A stretch of DNA of 64,000 bases from a virus. The notes beneath the pieces were generated by a model that had not been told where the DNA came from, ran no database searches, and saw only the letters and a program-made list of their open reading frames with translations. The stretch lies in IMG/VR virus record IMGVR_UViG_3300020810_001156, positions 186,001 to 250,000 of that record; one strand, written 5' to 3'. How positions within the stretch are numbered: position 1 is the first letter of the stretch; each line of letters opens with the position of its first letter. Shown piece after piece: positions 51,304-58,880 of the stretch. The translations under genes and the position numbers were made by a program.

Positions 51304-51841
51304 TTTATTTGGAGGACCAGGCATAGGAAAATCAGGCATATCAGCTGGATTAACTTATGAATTAAAGAAAAGACATATTAGTTGTAATAACCCATATGAG
51401 TTTCCAAAGAGATTAGCATGGGATAACAACATACCAGCGATACAAGACCAATTGTATGTATTCGCTAACCAACATAGAGGAATCGCAGAATCCTTTGGTA
51501 AAGTAGATTATATCGTTATTGATTCACCAATTCTATTTTCTACAATTTATCACACATATTATACTGAAGGGTATCCTGCTGAGTTTTATGGTGAAGAGTT
51601 TCACAAATTTGTGATTCATCTTCACAAACAATACACAAGTATCAATATTCTTTTGGAAAGAGGTGATACAATTCACAATGATGATGAAAGATTCCAAAAT
51701 CTAAAACAATCATTGGAGATAGATGATTTGTGTAAAAAAATATTAAAAGATAATGATGAAACTTATCACACAATCAAAGTAGATGAGTTTACTGTTGAAA
51801 AGATTTTAACATTATTGGATTTAAATAATGAAAAAAGATAA
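51287..51841 (+). CDS. P-loop NTPase / kinase-like protein
   Basis: A 184-residue P-loop protein: LINLFGGPGIGKSGISAGL (4-22, Walker A) and VDYIVIDSPILF (about 73-84, Walker B). The layout (short, single domain, with a central helical insert and INILLERG) is like nucleoside- or NadR-type kinases (AAA_28 group). The substrate is unknown. No frameshift; it overlaps both neighbours. Confidence 0.7.
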   Translation: MSKLINLFGGPGIGKSGISAGLTYELKKRHISCNNPYEFPKRLAWDNNIPAIQDQLYVFANQHRGIAESFGKVDYIVIDSPILFSTIYHTYYTEGYPAEFYGEEFHKFVIHLHKQYTSINILLERGDTIHNDDERFQNLKQSLEIDDLCKKILKDNDETYHTIKVDEFTVEKILTLLDLNNEKR

Positions 51842-52037
51842 ACGCTGGAATAGGGAAATGAAAAGGTATCGTATCATTGAACACAAACATCGGGATAAAT
51901 CTGTGTTCATTGTTGAGTGGAATGATAGATGGTTTTTAGGATTGTGGGGAAGATGGCATGGTAAATTTCAGAGTTTAAAAATTGAAGAAGCTATTTCTAA
52001 AATACAAAGATTAGTACACATTAAAATAAATAAATGA
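51828..52037 (+). CDS. Unknown basic small protein
   Basis: A 69-residue, Lys/Arg/Trp-rich protein (KRWNREMKRYRIIEHKHRDK, WFLGLWGRWHGKF). No family is recognised. It overlaps the kinase-like gene by 14 bases and the epimerase gene by four. Confidence 0.55.
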   Translation: MKKDKRWNREMKRYRIIEHKHRDKSVFIVEWNDRWFLGLWGRWHGKFQSLKIEEAISKIQRLVHIKINK

Positions 52038-52936
52038 GAATAGTAGTTACAGGCGGTTGTGGGTTTATTGGTTCATCTTTTGTAAATCTTATAAATAAAG
52101 TTCCAAATACTGAAATAGTTGTTATAGATAAATTAACCTATGCAGCTAATCCATTTTTAATTTCCAAAGATATACCTCTTATTAAAAAAGATATTTGTGA
52201 TATCACTTTAGATGATATTGGATATGCTGATTATATTGTAAACTTTGCTGCTGAATCTCATGTTGATAATTCAATCTCAAATGGATTACCTTTTGTGAAA
52301 ACTAATGTAGAAGGTACATTCAATATGTTAGAGGTTGCTAGAAAAATTCCTAACCTAAAGAAGTTCATTCAAATATCTACTGATGAGGTTTATGGTGATA
52401 TGGAAAGTAGAAATATTATGGAAGCTAATGAAAACACATCATTAGAACCATCCTCTTATTATTCAGCTACTAAAGCAGCAGCTGACCATTTAGTTGAATC
52501 TGCTGGTAGAACTTATGGTTTACCTTATTTAATTACGAGAACTTGTAACAATTATGGTGTAAATCAACACCACGAAAAATTCTTACCTACAATAGCTAAA
52601 TCAATCAAAGAAGATAAACCAATTCCTCTTTATGGAGATGGTAAACAAATGAGAGAGTGGATTTGGGTTGAAGATAATGTTCAATTGATTTATGATTTGA
52701 TGATATCACAAAACGGAATATGGAATATTGGTAGTGGAGATACTTGGACTAATAGAAGTATCGTTCAACAAATTGGAGTGATTCTAAATAAAAAAGTAAA
52801 GTTAGAGCATGTTGAAGATAGATTAGGACATGATAGAAGGTACTCAATAAATTTCAGTAAATTGATGCACTTCAAAAATAGCTATAACATAACCACAAAA
52901 AATTTAGAAAAATTTCTTACAGAAACATTTGGATAA
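52034..52936 (+). CDS. rmlB: dTDP-glucose 4,6-dehydratase-like SDR
   Basis: A 300-residue extended SDR closest to RmlB: IVVTGGCGFIGSSFV (3-17), IDKLTYAAN, FAAESHVDNSIS (about 75-86), STDEVYGDM (about 117-125, Thr-Asp-Glu catalytic set), SYYSATKAAADHL (Tyr-x3-Lys), TRTCNNYG and REWIWVEDN. RmlB makes dTDP-4-keto-6-deoxyglucose, the entry point to many deoxy sugars used by the DegT-type aminotransferase encoded at 14553. It is somewhat short but complete. Confidence 0.88.
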   Translation: MRIVVTGGCGFIGSSFVNLINKVPNTEIVVIDKLTYAANPFLISKDIPLIKKDICDITLDDIGYADYIVNFAAESHVDNSISNGLPFVKTNVEGTFNMLEVARKIPNLKKFIQISTDEVYGDMESRNIMEANENTSLEPSSYYSATKAAADHLVESAGRTYGLPYLITRTCNNYGVNQHHEKFLPTIAKSIKEDKPIPLYGDGKQMREWIWVEDNVQLIYDLMISQNGIWNIGSGDTWTNRSIVQQIGVILNKKVKLEHVEDRLGHDRRYSINFSKLMHFKNSYNITTKNLEKFLTETFG

Positions 52937-52959
52937 TTCAAATATTTTTCTTATATTAG
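52928..52959 (+). promoter_or_regulatory. Promoter, TATATTAG class
   Basis: TTTG 52928-52931, exactly 20 bases, TATATTAG 52952-52959, then GTTGTAATTG as in the CobT/CobS promoters. ATG 52986 follows after 26 bases. Confidence 0.8.
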
Positions 52960-52985
52960 AGTTGTAATTGTAAAAAGACCTTAAT

Positions 52986-53327
52986 ATGAGTAAAGTAATT
53001 GGAACAAAGTACGGAATTGAGATTACCAAACCTTGGAATCAAAAGATGTACGATTGGAACGAATTAGTTGGAAAGCTAATTAAAATTGATTTGTATAATA
53101 AATTAGAAGAGTTCTACAAAAAAGGTGATAAAGCTGGTATGAACAAAATTGCTAATTCATTCGGACCTTCTTATGGTGATGGTTATGATATTGATGCAGT
53201 ATTCGATGGTGTATTTGAAGATATTGCACAACTTCAAAATTATCAAATCAATGAAGAGTTGGAATACTTAGTAAAAGATGGATTAGTTAAAGAACCAAAG
53301 TACGGATTTGTTGGATACGATAAATAA
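52986..53327 (+). CDS. Unknown 113-residue protein
   Basis: A charged, helical protein (GIEITKPWNQKMYDWNELVG, SFGPSYGDGYDIDAVF, DGVFEDIAQLQNY). The DGVFED segment recalls the protein at 22342. No family is recognised. It is the first gene of a small-gene run after its own promoter. Confidence 0.6.
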   Translation: MSKVIGTKYGIEITKPWNQKMYDWNELVGKLIKIDLYNKLEEFYKKGDKAGMNKIANSFGPSYGDGYDIDAVFDGVFEDIAQLQNYQINEELEYLVKDGLVKEPKYGFVGYDK

Positions 53328-53332
53328 AAGTT

Positions 53333-53542
53333 ATGAGTTTAAGAGATACAGTAAAAGATTGGTTAAAGGAGGGTAAAGAAATTAAAGCTCCAAATCCTCT
53401 TTGTTCGAAAAGATTGGTTATTAAAAATCTAAATCAGATTCAACAACTATTGGAAGAAGATTCTCCAATGATTGCAAAAATGAGAATAGAGATGTTGATA
53501 TCTGATATTGAAAATGGTAAATTAAACGCAGGAGAACTATAA
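53333..53542 (+). CDS. Unknown 69-residue protein
   Basis: Small mixed-charge helical protein (RDTVKDWLKEGKEIKAPNPL, MIAKMRIEMLISDIENGKL). It follows its neighbour by five bases. Function unknown. Confidence 0.55.
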   Translation: MSLRDTVKDWLKEGKEIKAPNPLCSKRLVIKNLNQIQQLLEEDSPMIAKMRIEMLISDIENGKLNAGEL

Positions 53543-53544
53543 GA

Positions 53545-53694
53545 GTGGAATATCTAATTTACATCGGCTTATACTTGTTTATAACTGGTTCAATAATATT
53601 TTGGGCAGTAATAAACGCACCAATGGTTGATGATGATTATAAAATTATAGAAGAATCAAAATGGCAAAAATGGAAAAAACGGAGAAAAAAGTAA
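53545..53694 (+). CDS. Very small single-helix membrane protein
   Basis: A 49-residue reading frame from GTG 53545 to TAA 53694: one membrane helix (YLIYIGLYLFITGSIIFWAV), then a charged tail ending KWKKRRKK. It starts two bases after the previous stop. The GTG start lowers certainty. Confidence 0.5.
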   Translation: MEYLIYIGLYLFITGSIIFWAVINAPMVDDDYKIIEESKWQKWKKRRKK

Positions 53695-53834
53695 GACAGT
53701 ATAGAAGTAGACAAGGTAGAAGTGATAAACAATATGAATCATCTATGAAGGCAATGACTTATGGCTGTGGTTTATTTTTAGTTATTCTTATAGTTTATGG
53801 TATTGTAAATACACTTATGAATGTATTGGGTTAA
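53661..53834 (+). CDS. Very small membrane protein with basic head
   Basis: A 57-residue reading frame, ATG 53661 (or 53670) to TAA 53834. A basic N-terminus (KKVRQYRSRQGRSDKQYES) is followed by one membrane helix (YGCGLFLVILIVYGIVNTLM). It overlaps both neighbours, as is usual here. Function unknown. Confidence 0.5.
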   Translation: MAKMEKTEKKVRQYRSRQGRSDKQYESSMKAMTYGCGLFLVILIVYGIVNTLMNVLG

Positions 53835-54318
53835 ACGAAAAATCCAACAAATCAAAAGGGTGATTGATTTTTTCCCTTTAATTTGGAATGGGTTTGATTT
53901 TGATTATCGTTATGCATTAGACCTTTTCAAAAAACAATTGGAAAGGCAAGTTAAGTTTATGGAATCCGATAGAGCAATGACTTTAGAGGCTAAAAACAAT
54001 GCTAATAAAATCAAAACTGCAATCCAATTGATGGATAAAGTTTATGATGGGGAATATGCAATGGAGTATCATTCTACAATAGATAAACTCTATGGAACAA
54101 CACATTATGATTTTGAAGAATTGGATAAGTTAGATGAAAATGGAGAACCTTTGTATCGAATGAAACTTTGGAATGAGAATGCAGTTGATGATTCTCATCA
54201 GAAAGAGATTGATGAGGTTCGAACCGAAATGATGTTATTAGGTAGAGATAAACAAAGGAGAGCACATAAACTACTTTGGGATTTTATAGAACATAATATA
54301 CAAAGATGGTGGGATTGA
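53821..54318 (+). CDS. Unknown 165-residue helical protein
   Basis: Helical protein with WNGFDFDYRYALDLFKKQLE and a middle KTAIQLMDKVYDGEYA; the C-terminus (RAHKLLWDFIEHNIQRWWD) is rich in Trp. Proteins of this pattern (a DW-F-D-Y-L start) occur in several phages as conserved proteins of unknown function. It has no membrane segment or catalytic motif. Confidence 0.6.
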   Translation: MYWVKRKIQQIKRVIDFFPLIWNGFDFDYRYALDLFKKQLERQVKFMESDRAMTLEAKNNANKIKTAIQLMDKVYDGEYAMEYHSTIDKLYGTTHYDFEELDKLDENGEPLYRMKLWNENAVDDSHQKEIDEVRTEMMLLGRDKQRRAHKLLWDFIEHNIQRWWD

Positions 54319-54319
54319 T

Positions 54320-54538
54320 ATGGGAAATATGAATAGTCAATTACCTGTTGTGGTGGTTCACAAAGGGCCTCGTAAAAACTCTAAAATACATTTAGAGGTC
54401 TTTGAAAATACCAGAGTTGATGATATTATATCAACAACAAAAAGGAAACCTCTGATACCAAAGGATAATGAAATATTAGACTTAGGTGTTGGTGAAAGTT
54501 TCATTGAAAAATATAAACACAAACATAAATTAAAATAA
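54320..54538 (+). CDS. Unknown 72-residue protein
   Basis: Small basic protein (LPVVVVHKGPRKNSKIHLEV, then STTKRKPLIPKDNEIL and a KYKHKHKLK tail). No family is recognised. It starts one base after the preceding stop. Confidence 0.55.
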   Translation: MGNMNSQLPVVVVHKGPRKNSKIHLEVFENTRVDDIISTTKRKPLIPKDNEILDLGVGESFIEKYKHKHKLK

Positions 54539-54545
54539 AAGTATT

Positions 54546-55127
54546 GTGAAAAACCTAATAGTAATAGGACATCCTAACAAAGATTCATTTTGCTATAATG
54601 GTATTATGAAAACCATTAAACGGGAACTTCGTAAACACAATGAACCAATCAAAGTTATTGATTTGTATAGAGATTCCTTTGCGAGACCAAGAACCGATTT
54701 GGTTAAAAGATATCAAGAATTAGTAACTTGGTCAGATAGAATTTATTTTATCTCACCAGTTTGGTGGTTTAGATTAACTCCACGAATGGAAGTATTCTTT
54801 GATGAAGTATTCACACCAGGATTTGCTTATAACTTTGTAAACATTACAAAATTATATGCTTATCCTAAACCACATTTAAGTGATAAAAAAGTTAGAACTT
54901 ATATCACACATGGAGCACCTTCATTACCAGTTAGAACTTTGTATCTTAACTCAGTCAAACTAAGATTGGTGTTGGGTGTATTTACTTTTGTATTTGGTTG
55001 GAAGTTGGGTAGATGGAGAAAAACTAAACAATTTTGGTCAGTACCATTTGTATCTGATGAAAAGAGAAGAAAGTACTTACAACGAGTTAAAAAAGATGTT
55101 AGAAAAGATTTAAAGTTTGAAATATGA
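54546..55127 (+). CDS. Flavodoxin-fold NAD(P)H oxidoreductase
   Basis: A 193-residue protein from GTG 54546 of the Flavodoxin_2 (quinone reductase/MdaB-like) group: LIVIGHPNKDSFCYNGIM (4-21, FMN phosphate loop), RIYFISPVWWFRLTPRMEVF (about 66-85, isoalloxazine loop) and FTPGFAYNF. It would pass electrons from NAD(P)H to a quinone or other acceptor. It could supply reducing power to redox enzymes of the region, such as the bilin pair at 57.4 kb, but no direct link is visible. Confidence 0.8.
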   Translation: MKNLIVIGHPNKDSFCYNGIMKTIKRELRKHNEPIKVIDLYRDSFARPRTDLVKRYQELVTWSDRIYFISPVWWFRLTPRMEVFFDEVFTPGFAYNFVNITKLYAYPKPHLSDKKVRTYITHGAPSLPVRTLYLNSVKLRLVLGVFTFVFGWKLGRWRKTKQFWSVPFVSDEKRRKYLQRVKKDVRKDLKFEI

Positions 55128-55489
55128 TAGGTGGAGTACAACCAAAAGTATTACTAACTCAAGATGAGGATGGTAATTTGAAATTAGATGAAAACTTTAA
55201 GGAAATGATTTATGGTGACCCAAAAATGAATTGGAAATTGGTTAGAGAAAGAGATGGATTAACCAAAGAATCCAATGGTATTATGTGGATTGAATTCAAT
55301 GAAGAAGGAAGAGGTAAATCGAAACACGAAGAACCAGCAATTGGTAGAAGTTTAATCATGTCTCCATTCAATGATTTCTTTACTTGGCAAACCACTACAA
55401 TCACCGAAATTGTGGAACAAACTAATAATTATATTAAGTTCAAAACAATGAACTCTAACTACGAATTATTTAAATTAGAAAATGAGTAA
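55124..55489 (+). CDS. Unknown 121-residue protein
   Basis: A small, predicted beta protein (LLTQDEDGNLKLDENFKEMI; MNWKLVRERDGLTKESNGIM; PFNDFFTWQTTTITEIVEQT). No family is recognised. It overlaps neighbours by four and eight bases. Confidence 0.55.
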   Translation: MIGGVQPKVLLTQDEDGNLKLDENFKEMIYGDPKMNWKLVRERDGLTKESNGIMWIEFNEEGRGKSKHEEPAIGRSLIMSPFNDFFTWQTTTITEIVEQTNNYIKFKTMNSNYELFKLENE

Positions 55490-56156
55490 AAAGACTTGTG
55501 TTTTATTATCAGGTCAGTTAAGAGAAGCTACCCATTATTATAAAAACATTAAGAAAAATCTTATTGATGTTTATAACGCTGATGTTTTTATTTCTACTTG
55601 GGAAAATTCTGGTAGAGATTGTTCAATCGAAGATGTGGTTGATTTATATAAACCAATAGCTTATGAAGTTGAAAATGAAAATCTTCAATTTTTAAAACAA
55701 ATGGTTTCCCCATATGAGTGGAGAAAGCCAGATACAGCTACTGATTCAGTATCAACATTTGCTATGTTCTATAAAATATTGAGAGTACATAGATTAAAAC
55801 ATATCCACGATAGTATGCGATTGGATAAATATGATACTGTAATTAGATGTAGATTTGATTTAGAAATAAATTCTCCTATTACATTGATAGAACCAAAAGA
55901 AAATACACTATACATTCCAAAAGGATGGGATTGGCATAAAGGTTATAATGATTTATTTGCATTAGGTGATTCTAAAGTTATGAATTACTATTCAAATATA
56001 TTCTATCATTTATTGGGGTTATTGGATGAAGGTTATATGTTACATCCAGAATATTTATTAAAAACATATTTAGATAAATCAGTATTTAATATAGAAAGAC
56101 CATTAATGGATATATCATTATTAGGTAGAAAAATATTTGAACACGGAGTCAATTAA
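55482..56156 (+). CDS. Putative glycosyltransferase, paralogue family A
   Basis: A 224-residue member of the family also seen at 15801 and in the second half of the protein at 36941: CVLLSGQLREATHYY, ADVFISTWENSG (about 35-46), YDTVIRCRFDLEI (about 121-133) and GYNDLFALGDSKVMNYYS. The chain is complete and ungapped relative to those paralogues. Sugar specificity unknown; it lies far from the main islands, in an otherwise metabolic region. Confidence 0.65.
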   Translation: MSKKTCVLLSGQLREATHYYKNIKKNLIDVYNADVFISTWENSGRDCSIEDVVDLYKPIAYEVENENLQFLKQMVSPYEWRKPDTATDSVSTFAMFYKILRVHRLKHIHDSMRLDKYDTVIRCRFDLEINSPITLIEPKENTLYIPKGWDWHKGYNDLFALGDSKVMNYYSNIFYHLLGLLDEGYMLHPEYLLKTYLDKSVFNIERPLMDISLLGRKIFEHGVN

Positions 56157-56168
56157 AAACAAAAACAA

Positions 56169-56996
56169 ATGAGTAACATAGAAAAACAATATCAAGGTAT
56201 CCTCAGAAAGTTGGTACTTTATGGAAAAGAAAAGGGAGATAGAACTGGAACTGGAACTCTATCTTACTTTGGGGAACAAATCAGACACAATATGGCTGAT
56301 GGATTTCCACTTCTTACTACAAAGAAGATGGCTATTAAATCTGTAATGACTGAACTAAAATGGTTTCTAAAAGGAAGAACTGATATCCAATATTTGAGAG
56401 ATAATAATTGTAAAATTTGGGATGGTGATTATGAAAAGAGTGGTAGAACCGATGGAACATTAGGGCCAATCTATGGTAAGCAATGGAGAGATTGGGATGG
56501 TAGACAAGAACGGGATGGTTCTTATGATATGAGCCTTGACCAAATTGCTAATCTGATATTTCTATTGAAAAGAAATCCAGACTCAAGGCGTTTAATGGTT
56601 AATGCTTGGAATGTAGGTGAGTTAAATGAAATGGTTCTACCACCTTGCCACTACGGATTCCAATGTTATGTATCTGAAGGTAAACTATCTCTAATGTGGA
56701 ATCAGAGAAGTGTAGATACGTTCTTAGGTTTACCATTTAACATTGCAAGTTATGGAACACTACTCCTTTTATTATGTGAAGAGACAGGGTTACAACCTGG
56801 TGAACTGATTGGGAACTTAGGTGATGTACATTTATATAAGAATCACATTCAACAAGCAAAAGAACAAATTGTAAGAGAACCATATAAGTTACCAACTATT
56901 GAACTTTCAAATGTGGATATACTTAAAGGAGAGTTCGATTACGAAATCAAAGATTATGAATATCACCCAAGTATAAAGGCACCATTAAGTAACTAA
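56169..56996 (+). CDS. thyA: Thymidylate synthase
   Basis: A 275-residue ThyA that makes dTMP from dUMP with methylene-tetrahydrofolate. It shows DRTGTGTLSYFG (about 21-32, phosphate-binding Arg), FPLLTTKKM, WFLKGRTDIQYLRDN, GPIYGKQWR, RRLMVNAWN, and the nucleophile region LPPCHYGFQCYV (Cys about 162), then RSVDTFLGLPFNIASY. Length and motifs are canonical. It supports nucleotide supply for phage DNA synthesis. Confidence 0.97.
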   Translation: MSNIEKQYQGILRKLVLYGKEKGDRTGTGTLSYFGEQIRHNMADGFPLLTTKKMAIKSVMTELKWFLKGRTDIQYLRDNNCKIWDGDYEKSGRTDGTLGPIYGKQWRDWDGRQERDGSYDMSLDQIANLIFLLKRNPDSRRLMVNAWNVGELNEMVLPPCHYGFQCYVSEGKLSLMWNQRSVDTFLGLPFNIASYGTLLLLLCEETGLQPGELIGNLGDVHLYKNHIQQAKEQIVREPYKLPTIELSNVDILKGEFDYEIKDYEYHPSIKAPLSN

Positions 56997-56997
56997 T

Positions 56998-57210
56998 ATG
57001 GGTTTAGAACTAAAATCAATTGATGATAATAATATAGAGGTTTACTCTAATTTAAAATTGGCAGGAACTATTATAAGACCAGAAATACCTACTCATCCTG
57101 ATGGAACCTTTAAGTGGTTCTTTAAACCCAATAAAGATTGTGGTTGTGTTTGGACAGATGTAAGTTTATTAGAATTGGGAACTATAATTAAAAAGATGAA
57201 TCAAAAATGA
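56998..57210 (+). CDS. Unknown 70-residue protein
   Basis: Small protein (GLELKSIDDNNIEVYSNLKL, HPDGTFKWFFKPNKDCGCVW). A CGC cysteine group is present. No family is recognised. It starts one base after thyA and overlaps the PspC-like gene by four. Confidence 0.55.
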   Translation: MGLELKSIDDNNIEVYSNLKLAGTIIRPEIPTHPDGTFKWFFKPNKDCGCVWTDVSLLELGTIIKKMNQK

Positions 57211-57389
57211 AAAAATTCAAAAGAAGTAAATTAAATAGAAAATTAAGTGGAATTTGTGGAGGATTGGGTGATTACTTTGATACTGACCCATTACTTTGGA
57301 GATTATTATTTGTATTACTATTCTTTATCCCCGCAATTCCAATTTTTATTCTATACATCATAACAACATTAATAACTGAATCCGAATGA
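57207..57389 (+). CDS. PspC-domain membrane protein
   Basis: A 60-residue protein that is almost entirely a PspC domain: KLNRKLSGICGGLGDYFDTD (about 8-27) followed by a membrane helix (LLFVLLFFIPAIPIFILYII). PspC domains regulate phage-shock and envelope-stress responses in bacteria. A free-standing phage copy could bind or mislead the host envelope-stress sensor (inference). It overlaps the heme oxygenase gene by four bases. Confidence 0.88.
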   Translation: MKKFKRSKLNRKLSGICGGLGDYFDTDPLLWRLLFVLLFFIPAIPIFILYIITTLITESE

Positions 57390-57901
57390 AACCATTAAAA
57401 GAAGCAACGCACGATAAACACAAAGAGGCTGAAAGAATGTTGTTCAACACTAAAATGTTCAAAGGTGAATTAAGTGTAGAACAATATACAAAGTATCTTC
57501 TTTCACAATTAGAAATCTTCTCAACTATTGAAGAAAACTTTGAAATGCCACACAATGGATTGAGAAGAAAAGAAGCAGTTATGAAAGATTTAAAAGGAAT
57601 GGGTGTAAGACAATTAGAAATCTCAGACCCTGCTACTTTAAATTATACTACATATCTGAGAGGATTATCACAAGAGGATATTAATCCACATATTTATCTT
57701 AACTATCTTGCGATTATGTTTGGTGGACAGATGATGAAAAAAAATACACCCGGTCCTGGTAATATGTATGATTTCGATAACATGATGGAGTCAATGCAAT
57801 CAGTTAGAAATATACAAAAAGATGAGTGGGCAGATGAAGTGAATCGTGGATTTGATTTTATGATTGATATATTTAAAGAGTTAGAAAAATGTATAAACTA
57901 A
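57386..57901 (+). CDS. Heme oxygenase-like protein
   Basis: A 171-residue protein matching biliverdin-forming heme oxygenases: LKEATHDKHKEAE (4-16; His12 aligns with the proximal heme ligand), and YLNYLAIMFGGQMMKK (104-119), the distal helix that reads YTRYLGDLSGGQ in human HO-1. Isoleucine 110 stands where the oxygen-activating Asp is found, so chemistry may differ. It overlaps the bilin-reductase gene by 13 bases. The expected reaction is heme to biliverdin, CO and iron. Confidence 0.82.
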   Translation: MKPLKEATHDKHKEAERMLFNTKMFKGELSVEQYTKYLLSQLEIFSTIEENFEMPHNGLRRKEAVMKDLKGMGVRQLEISDPATLNYTTYLRGLSQEDINPHIYLNYLAIMFGGQMMKKNTPGPGNMYDFDNMMESMQSVRNIQKDEWADEVNRGFDFMIDIFKELEKCIN

Positions 57902-58560
57902 AAGATAGAATATTCCATCATTCAGAAAAGTTCAAAAATCTAATTGAACAACAAGAGGGTGTTCAGTTAATTGATACTGATGATTATGGTTGGGAAAACT
58001 ATCGTTATGAAAATGATAGATTCAGACTTGCCCATGTTGAACGATATTCTCATATGGGATTGGAGGTTGTACACATAACTTGTTTTCCAAGAGAAAACTC
58101 AAAGATGCCTGTTTTTGGATTTGATGTAGTTGGATATCAAAACGATGAAAAAGAAATGTCAAAAATTAGTGGAGTGTTTATTGATTGGTCACCAATCTTA
58201 ACTCACGATAAATGGCACGATACTCAATGGAACAAAGATAGAAAGTTACCTTATTGGGCAACTGTATTTTCAGAAGATTTTATAGCAGTAAGACCTACTG
58301 AAGATGAATACGAAAAAGTATTCGAAGTTGGGTTTGATGCATTCGAAAGATGGTTAGAAAGATTAAATACCGATGAGGATTTAACTGATGATGTAAGTGA
58401 GATTGAACAAATTATTGAAAGGCAAAACACTTATTGTGAACATCAAGCATCAAACAAACGAACAATGGGTGCTTTAACTGCTAACATTGGAGAGGAAAAA
58501 GCAAGACATTTTATGACAGAAGTTCTATTCCCTAAGATAAAAACTGACAATTTGTCATAA
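57889..58560 (+). CDS. Ferredoxin-dependent bilin reductase (PcyA/PebS-like)
   Basis: A 223-residue protein aligning along its length with ferredoxin-dependent bilin reductases: LEVVHITCFPRENSKMPVFG (58-77), FIDWSP (97-102), KLPYWATVFSEDFIAVRP and the C-terminal TYCEHQASNKRTM...HFMTEVLFPK. Residues Glu51, His62 and Asp79 fall where PcyA has Glu76, His88 and Asp105. It would reduce biliverdin made by the upstream enzyme, using host ferredoxin; the product cannot be told. This family is best known from cyanobacteria, cyanophages and marine viral PcyX. Confidence 0.85.
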   Translation: MYKLKDRIFHHSEKFKNLIEQQEGVQLIDTDDYGWENYRYENDRFRLAHVERYSHMGLEVVHITCFPRENSKMPVFGFDVVGYQNDEKEMSKISGVFIDWSPILTHDKWHDTQWNKDRKLPYWATVFSEDFIAVRPTEDEYEKVFEVGFDAFERWLERLNTDEDLTDDVSEIEQIIERQNTYCEHQASNKRTMGALTANIGEEKARHFMTEVLFPKIKTDNLS

Positions 58561-58570
58561 TTGAGGATTA

Positions 58571-58602
58571 TTTGGAATTGTGGAATAAATTTCGTATATT
58601 AG
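58571..58602 (+). promoter_or_regulatory. Promoter, TATATTAG class
   Basis: TTTG 58571-58574, exactly 20 bases, TATATTAG 58595-58602. The ATG at 58608 is only five bases beyond the box, suggesting a leaderless transcript. Confidence 0.8.
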
Positions 58603-58607
58603 TAGAT

Positions 58608-58871
58608 ATGTTTAACGCAGAAGAAATTAAAACAGTAGAAGGTTTCAAAAGACATTTTGGTGAACCTAAAGAAGGAATGTTAATCGATTTAACTCAAGAG
58701 TTCATTGAAGCATACCATAGACATGGGGTTGACCCATTTGAATTGGTAGATGGATTTGGATTGGATTGGGTTCAACTAATAATGAATTACAATGAAGATG
58801 TAGAAGAATATGAATTATGCGCAATCTTCAGAGATTTAATAAATGATTATATAAAAATAAAAACAAAGTAA
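58608..58871 (+). CDS. Unknown acidic protein before groES
   Basis: An 87-residue acidic protein (FNAEEIKTVEGFKRHFGEPK, IDLTQEFIEAYHRHGVDPFE). It is taken from ATG 58608; an upstream in-frame TTG at 58572 lies inside the promoter. No family is recognised. It leads the chaperone operon. Confidence 0.6.
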   Translation: MFNAEEIKTVEGFKRHFGEPKEGMLIDLTQEFIEAYHRHGVDPFELVDGFGLDWVQLIMNYNEDVEEYELCAIFRDLINDYIKIKTK

Positions 58872-58880
58872 ATTAAGTTT

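Noticed and set aside
47072-58560. Direct heme-uptake pathway linking the TonB receptor to the heme oxygenase
   Set aside because: The genes are 8 kb apart under different promoters and no heme-binding motif was identified in the receptor. It remains only a possibility.
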